Source of the DNA: Beverwykella pulmonaria
Lineage: Eukaryota; Ascomycota; Dothideomycetes; Pleosporales; Melanommataceae
Reading direction: 5' to 3'
DNA: 64,000 bases
NCBI GenBank assembly: GCA_001599595.1
Contig: BCHH01000001.1
Coordinates: 540,305 to 604,304, forward strand
Below the pieces are notes generated by a model, which worked only from the letters and a program-made list of their open reading frames with translations, searched no databases and was not told where the DNA came from. The translations under genes were made by a program, and so were the position numbers. Shown one piece after another: positions 57,669 through 64,000 of the stretch (position 1 is its first letter; every line of letters begins with the position of its first letter).

Positions 57669-58364
57669 CTTCCTATGTTAGTAATTGTCCTGTGTGGTCT
57701 TGTTCCAGAGAATCATATCAGATTATGTATGGTGGTCCTCGATTCGTTTTGAGATATCCCCTTCGTTCCCCGTTTCAGCTGTCGTCTTTTTACAGTCATT
57801 CAGTCTTGCATTAGAACTTGTATACTCACGTAGCGTGGAGTCTGGATAATGGCAGGAATATATAACACGCTGAGGGTATCATGATAGAGAAAATGTTGCC
57901 TGCTTGCGGCGTGTTCACATTTCATATGCTTCCATCCTCTGGCACACTCAATTTCCAGTCTACCATTCATGCTCTTCGGCAGCAACTACTCGGTTCTTCT
58001 GAATCCCTTTATCATCCAGCTCCCCAAATCCAGGTCGCACTCTGATACTTGGTTACTCTGCGAATTCTCTTTATCCAGCGCTCTGGGAAGCACTCGGGAC
58101 AAGTGAGTTGTTCTCCATAGACTCGTCGTTGCCGCACCTAGCCGTTCTCAACGCCGAAACAACACCATTCACCAACCTTCATCGAGTGTTTCACCGTTTC
58201 CCTAGAGTCAGGAGTATATAAGCTCTACCACCATCCTCTTCTCCTTCTCTCATTACCACTACCACTACCGCTCTTCATCTCAGTAAGCTTTCCCACCTCC
58301 ACCTAAATCATATAACAAAATACCAACAGGTGGCAAGTTCTACACTTCATTCTCAACAATCGTC
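57669..58364. other. Promoter region of the small secreted protein gene
   Basis: It contains a TATA box at 58215-58222 and a likely 47-base intron in the 5' untranslated region (58283-58329, GTAAGC to ACAG). Nothing else recognised. Confidence 0.5.
58215..58222 (+). promoter_or_regulatory. TATA box of the small secreted protein gene
   Basis: TATATAAG lies about 145 bases before the ATG; removing the likely 5' UTR intron brings it to a normal distance. Confidence 0.5.
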
Positions 58365-58808
58365 ATGAACATCCTCACCCTCCTCATCGCCATCGTCACT
58401 CTGACCACCACTGCCACGGCTTTCTGCCACTGCGGCATGCTGTCCTCCACCTCGTCTATGGAGGCCGTACCCATCTACCACGACGCTGCATGCCACGCGC
58501 TCGCCAAAGATGTGCGCGGTGAGCCACAGTTCGATGTCGTGGAACTGTGCTTTGTGGAGTTATTCGCGTTAGTCTCCGTTCTTGTAGCATAATTACTCTG
58601 CTTGTACTCGGATAAGGTCAACTAATGAGCCGTAATTAGTTCGCAAGACTGCACTGGCGACGCAATGCACATCGCTCCTGCACTAGCGGCTGCAGGTGCG
58701 TCCCTCCAGCTCGACGGCATGGACATGGTTGGGAGCTATCGCGCTTCGAAGAACGAGGGCCGTAAGCATGCACGCGATGTGCTTGCGTGTCTTCATTCGC
58801 ATGAGTAG
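58365..58808 (+). CDS. Small secreted cysteine-containing protein (effector-like)
   Basis: Exons 58365-58567 and 58640-58808 give 123 residues; the 72-base intron joins phase 2 to phase 1. Residues 1-19 are a clear signal peptide (MNILTLLIAIVTLTTTATA). The mature part has six cysteines at residues 21, 23, 43, 62, 72 and 118, enough for three disulfides. No known domain is recognised. A TATA box and a 5' UTR intron suggest a regulated, well-expressed gene. Small size, secretion and even cysteine number fit the usual profile of effector candidates or apoplastic proteins, but a role in any interaction is inference. Confidence 0.68.
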
Positions 58809-60828
58809 GGTATGGCTACGTGAAGGCGTGGTATGACTCTGATGATTCAGGCTTCCACCTACCCGTGAAACGTGTCCATCAGGATTAAGAAATCCAGCGA
58901 CTTCTTCGACGCAGTACAGATATGGGCCTTTAGACCGATGTCTGTATAGCTAGAGAGGGTGATATATGGGCACATGGGTAGATATTTGAACAGAAATCGA
59001 TGATAACACAACACATTTCCATACTTTTTGTATCTCTATGCCCGTTTCTTTACTCACACATACATAGTCCCTCAAGTACATCTCTCCTACCTCTCTTTTA
59101 TGCCTTTCGATATCCATGAACCTATCCCGAACGTATGCTCAGCCCAAATTCACCTCTCACACTCTATCCCAACACCATTTTCAATAACACGCAAGAGACC
59201 ACGCATCTGCCCCTCTATCCGCTCAGGCGAGAAGCTAAGACCGGTTTGATGGCTGTGGGTACGGGTAGGTGCATGATCGGAGCACGCCGACACGCGCACA
59301 TCCCACAGCCTCAAATACTCTAATATCTAGCAAGTGCCATATAGAGATTGCATCGGGAGGGCTAATCTAGTCTCGTGTAAAAATATCAAGTAAGTACTAG
59401 GGAATAGGGAAGGGTGGTCGGTTTACGCCTTGCTCCGAACTGCAACCACACTTGTGTGTGAATAGAATACGGCTAACACTAGTGTCGGTATACCCGCCCG
59501 TGAAATGGGAAGGTACTCTGGACGCTGTTAATCGACTGCCCGTGGGTTTCGCAGAACGCTAATCCACGGCGGTGCAAGAGCNCAGGGTACGGTANAAAGA
59601 GTATGNATTGCTTGTGACCACGAATCTTCTACGTAGCAAGGGCTAGCAGCGACGTCGAAGTCCTCTGCTAGCTTGCCAATTGTAGGTTTTGATTCTCGGG
59701 TTCGTCCTTCTAAATTGCCGGGGCCGTATATTTATGCCTGTGCGGATCTCGCTTAATCCACACAGTCCCCCTTCTGAGTCATTGTTATCTATAGAGCAAT
59801 CCACCGTAATACCAACAACTAGCTATCCCCACGTAAACAACCCGCTTGAGCCAGCGTGAAAATTTAAAAAAAAATAATAGTGATATGTGCTAATTAATTT
59901 GCATTTAAAATCCATTTTCATTTGCAGCATGAAGGACGTAACTCTAACGAGTTTTTGTGTATCTTTTTTGGACTTCTAGAGAAATATATATTGCACCGAG
60001 GCTCTTTCCGCTAGTACTGGCCCTTAGTTAAACGGATGGTATAAGAAACTACGCCCTGTAGCTAGACAAGAACTCGTTGGAGAGCAATAAATCGACCTAC
60101 ATTGCTGCAGCAGTAAGGATGCCTGCTACCAGCCTGCCTCAATCGTCTTCTTACTCCTAATACCCCTTTTCGTGGACTCACCTGTGAGGCATTTTTCACC
60201 TCTTAGTAATCTTATAACCGGCCGGATGTCTCTCTATTGAGTAACTGACGACGAGGGAGCTGCAAGCCCCGAGAAGATAGTTAGTCTAAAATGTCTAGCT
60301 GTAAGCCCAGTTTTACTAGAGAGTTATATAAGGTAGGCTCCGCTAGCGTAAGACCCGCTGTTAGCCATGCAGACGTTACTGGCGTGTACTCGTCCAGTCT
60401 GCACTTGACGCCAATTGGTGGAGCTTGGGTCTGTATGACGGCAGGTTATGTTCCGATCACAGATAAAGCGGAGGGAAGGGCTAGAGCAGCCTCTCAGGTC
60501 AGCTGCCTGCACGATTCGGTCCACCCTATAAAAGGCTAAAGTTGGAGGCCTAGATAACGGCAAGCTTGGGCACCGCGCCACATGAGCTCAAATTCACGAG
60601 GGACTCGAGCACTTGGAAGTAAAATGTCCATTTTCAATATTATCCAGGTCATCTTCCGTGTATCAAGGCCATTTTCGAGTATTTATAACACTAGAAAAGC
60701 TTACTTCGACAAGAGCGTCAAGCGCATAGCAAAGCTATCCTGAACCTTGACCACGAATGCTTCGACCGAGATTCCCCAGTCAACGTCTTCATACGCTGCA
60801 TGACCCTTAGTAACACAGCATTGTACCC
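58809..60828. other. 2-kb gene-poor stretch with ambiguous bases
   Basis: Three n calls cluster at 59582-59606. 59860-59960 is AT-rich. A CTAGATAACGGC word near 60550 echoes the chromovirus gag/pol junction and may mark an old fragment. No gene recognised. Confidence 0.35.
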
Positions 60829-62955
60829 TCATAGTAGCCAAAACGTTTCCCATCTTGCTTTGGTACCTTTCCACCACTGTTCAAATTTATCTGTATTCAT
60901 ATCCAATTGCATAGCGCCAATTCGAGTTGCGCTTCGAAGATTTGGCTTCTGTACTTCATCCCCCCAGCCCAAAAGGACGCCGTAAAGGTGTACGACAGAG
61001 GATACTGACATCATCACCAAAAGACCGTCAACGTAGGTTTCCTGGCCTTCTGTACCCTTGGATCCGATATCGACATCAAAAGATAGCTGGTGATTGTAAC
61101 GGCTTTGTGAGTCAACGCGGAGAACGATGCCGCAGATCTGGAGAGTAGTCTTAAAATTTGAGGCAGGGTTGTTGCTCTTCGTAACAGTCGCTCCTGGTTC
61201 AGAAACACTTTTGACCAACTTCCACACAGAATTTTCGTGTGTAGGGAAAGGTGGGGTTGCCGTATTGCCATAAGGGTCATGTTCCGTTCTGCGTTTGCCG
61301 ATATCGTACGTCAGATTCCTCTGGCCCCAAAAGACGAAAAGAGGCGGGAACAATTGTTCCTCCGTTTTGTACGATGGGTCAGCAAGGAACTGGAAGTAAT
61401 TCTGCTCGAGTTGCCAACCGCACCAACTCCAACTTGGAAATACCGTGGGATCTCGCCTCCTTGGAAAGGTATAGTGTTTATCTCTGCCCACCTGCAAGCC
61501 TTCCCATAACAAGGCGTGCCGAAAGGCCCATTCGGGTAATCCAAATATGAAACCTCCTTTGCCTAACCATCCCTCCCAGGTCACAAAGATTGCAGCTATC
61601 GCGTCCAGCCCATCTTCTTGATTGCTCGTATGACGTGCTACGTAATCCTTCATCATGTCAGAGTATATCCGAAAGGGGTCCGCGTGTCCAAAGTAGTGCA
61701 TGTACAGGACAGGATTTGTGAGTGGTTCGACATAACGCAGATCCATTTGGTGCAGAGTCGGCCGATCCTCAGAACACTCGCTGTCGTTGCACCGAAAGTA
61801 GATCTGATGACGGGTGAGAACGATTCGACGCTGAGGTAATAGACCTTCCTGGTAGGTCCAAGCGCGCTGTGTCCATCGAGATCTCTTCAGTTCCTCCCTG
61901 AGTACTGGATGATGGGCAACGAAGGTGACCCCTTCTCCCTCGCCGAGAGTTGCCTGAACTTGCCCAACTCGACAAAGTTCTGGGTTGTTCTTTTCGGCGT
62001 CAGTTGAGATTCCATGAATACCGTAGTTCGCGTGGGGACTGTCTAGCACAATCAATGTAGCAATCGCCTGTCTATATATCTTGCTCATGAGACCTATTTG
62101 TTCCCTTTTGTGGCGCGGGTTGCTCTGGTCGATACACACTGAGTCTACCCAGATGTATCGATACCCAAGGCGGCTTACAAATATCATGGCATGCTCGATT
62201 GTTAGTGGAAGTTGATCTGGAACATTTCCACCCGGAGGTATTGTTGGTTGCGGATGGCCACCCCAGACATAACTCAATGCCACGTATCTTGCCAGCGGCT
62301 AGTACGGAACCAGCGCTCTTTTCTTGACGTCTAAGAGTCGCACTCGTTTCATACTTCTCAGTTGATCGATGGCGTCTTTCCTCTCCGGCGAGCAATTTTC
62401 GTGTTCAATTAAACACCGATGCAGCCACTCTTTCACTGCATTATAGTCGGGAGTCCGACCTACGATGTGAACTGTAGGGAAATATTTCTCATATGCTCCA
62501 TTCGTAGGTGGCAGCCCAAACTCGAGGATACTCGTTCCTTCGCTTCGAAGGCGCGACCGATAAACTGGATTGGCATGGGGGGATCTCTCCCTCACATCGT
62601 ATTCGAAGAGTTCAGGAAGGACAGCTCCGTCTAATTGACCATACAGGCGCTGACACGTCTGGACCTGAAGTGATAGAGTTCCATCCCTTGGTAAAATCCC
62701 TTGAGGACCACATATTCCACAGCTCAGATCTTGGGCATGCTCCTGATCTAGGACCAACCTTTGGAAAATAGCTTTTCCATGGATCGCTAACAGATCTCCC
62801 TGACAGCGATACCCCCTTACATACTTGGGTGGTGTGTATGCGGCATCCGTGAGAAGAATTTCCAAGTTGAGTTTGCGGCACCGATTGCACATCTGATTAG
62901 GCTGAATATAATGCCGATAATCGCTTTTGCGTGGTTCGGGTAGGTAAAGATCCAT
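60829..62955 (-). pseudogene. HET-domain protein gene interrupted by one in-frame TAG
   Basis: One frame runs from ATG 62955 to the stop at 60829, 708 codons, broken only by TAG at 62301-62299. Upstream of the stop is the typical N-terminal region with a CNRCRKLNLE zinc-like pair and a SCGICG pair. Downstream the HET domain begins at once: VALSYVWGG, then YIWVDSVCIDQSNPRHKREQ and a WTQRAWTYQEGLLPQRRIV segment, and the C-terminal part FPSWSWCGW. The stop lies eight codons before the first HET block, so a truncated product would lack the domain. A CAG-to-TAG change or a sequencing error would both explain it. No splice signals remove it. Confidence 0.8.
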
Positions 62956-64000
62956 ATCTCGGATCAATAAGGTCCTGTATGTCCAACTGATAAGACAGAG
63001 TACTGACTGACCTGATTTAGGGCCAAGGTAGTGTTCCACTCTATGTAAATATTAACATTGCAGGCGTCGAGCTGAGTCAGAACGAGGAAATTGTCCTGCG
63101 AGCTTTACACATGTGCTCACGTTCTCGGGAGACGCAATGCCAGAGCACTCCAGGCAGCGGGGCAAACGCCCAAAACGACGTCAAATTTTGATATGGACCA
63201 GAGATCACTTACAAGCGAGTAGTAGTAACGAGCCAAACACTTTACATCGAAATGCAAAATCCGCAGAAAAGCTTTCAGTTTCAAACCCCTCTAAAAGATT
63301 GTCAAAGCCCAGACTTTGTGTTGAAAGTGTTTGCGAACCATCATGAACTGTCATAGCAAAAGCAGTAAAAGCTTTCCCTCCAGGACCCTACTAAAACAAC
63401 TTAGATCGTTTGCAACTATATCAATGTATAGAACAGTTCAACCAACCCACGACAACGCTATTCCTCGTTCCTCTAGCCGTGTCACTTCCTCTAGTCCATC
63501 GACCTCTCCTCTGAGTCGACGACGAAATCGCCCTTTATTGAACCGTAGTTAACCCTTGTCACATCATACAAGGTTGCCCAACTCTACAAAGCACGAATCT
63601 CAACATCTTTTTGCACTAAACCACCAGTATTACACCTAACCATTTCCACTCCAGCAAACGAGACGGTTCCTCGAGAAATGCTAGTAATTTCGCACCGTCT
63701 TCTCTCCATCCACCTACGCGCTACACTCATATTTCCTCCCGTCGGCCCCTATATTTTGTTTGACCCGTTATGGCAGTACGTATCTAAACTCCACATCATC
63801 GCCTACATGTATCTATCGCCCCTTCTATACTATGTAAATGTACATACATATATATATATATATACAGAGCACAGAGATCATTTCGTCATAAAAGTCACAA
63901 AGTTTAGGAGCAAGTAGATAGGAAGATGTACATGATCAATGTTGGCAAAGGGAGTGGAGCATAAAAGGTTGCCGTCAAGACAGCCCAGTGTAAAGAGGTT
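62956..64000. other. Upstream region of the HET gene to the window end
   Basis: Promoter side of the broken HET gene. A (TA)n tract lies at 63847-63864. No gene recognised before the window ends. Confidence 0.45.

Overview
The window looks like a chromosome segment of a filamentous ascomycete (Pezizomycotina). The visible reasons are short GT-AG introns of about 45-80 bases, often with a CTAAY-type branch site. The gene families also fit: HET, NACHT, Clr5/TPR, SAT4/rhodopsin and Git3/CAR-type receptor proteins. Repeated DNA carries C-to-T and G-to-A damage typical of repeat-induced point mutation (RIP). I favour Leotiomycetes from memory of similar transposon-borne proteins; that is inference. 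Five ambiguous bases (6274, 29267, 59582, 59595, 59606) mark a draft assembly.

Layout. 1-9.8 kb is a transposon graveyard. A Ty3/Gypsy chromovirus missing its 5' LTR has gag and pol full of in-frame stops but carries an intact antisense gene for a Zn2Cys6-like protein. It is inserted into the gag of a second, oppositely oriented element. Beyond lie a perfect 217-bp inverted repeat and two RIP-diverged 229-bp direct repeats. 10-26 kb holds a DUF3605/GIG1-like gene, a secreted aspartyl protease, a secreted FAD amine-oxidase-like enzyme, a SAT4-family membrane protein, a NACHT NLR-like protein and a GliT-like dithiol oxidoreductase. 27-39 kb is accessory: a Clr5-TPR gene with a frameshifted 126-bp repeat array, decayed or poorly resolved genes, a new four-exon gene, and an intact HET gene.

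40.8-53.7 kb is the conserved core: mitochondrial glycine cleavage T protein and V-ATPase subunit C (sharing a 224-bp divergent promoter), a fatty-acid transporter/acyl-CoA synthetase, a short-chain dehydrogenase and an Mdm1-type sorting nexin. A small pogo/Fot1-like MITE lies between the last two. 56-64 kb has a Git3/CAR-type GPCR, a small secreted cysteine-containing protein (effector-like) and a HET gene broken by one in-frame TAG.

Two HET genes, one NACHT protein and one Clr5-TPR protein within about 42 kb make the accessory parts rich in self/non-self recognition families. The core genes share no single pathway. Exon structures were assembled by hand from splice signals and phase, so individual junctions may be off, especially where confidence is low.
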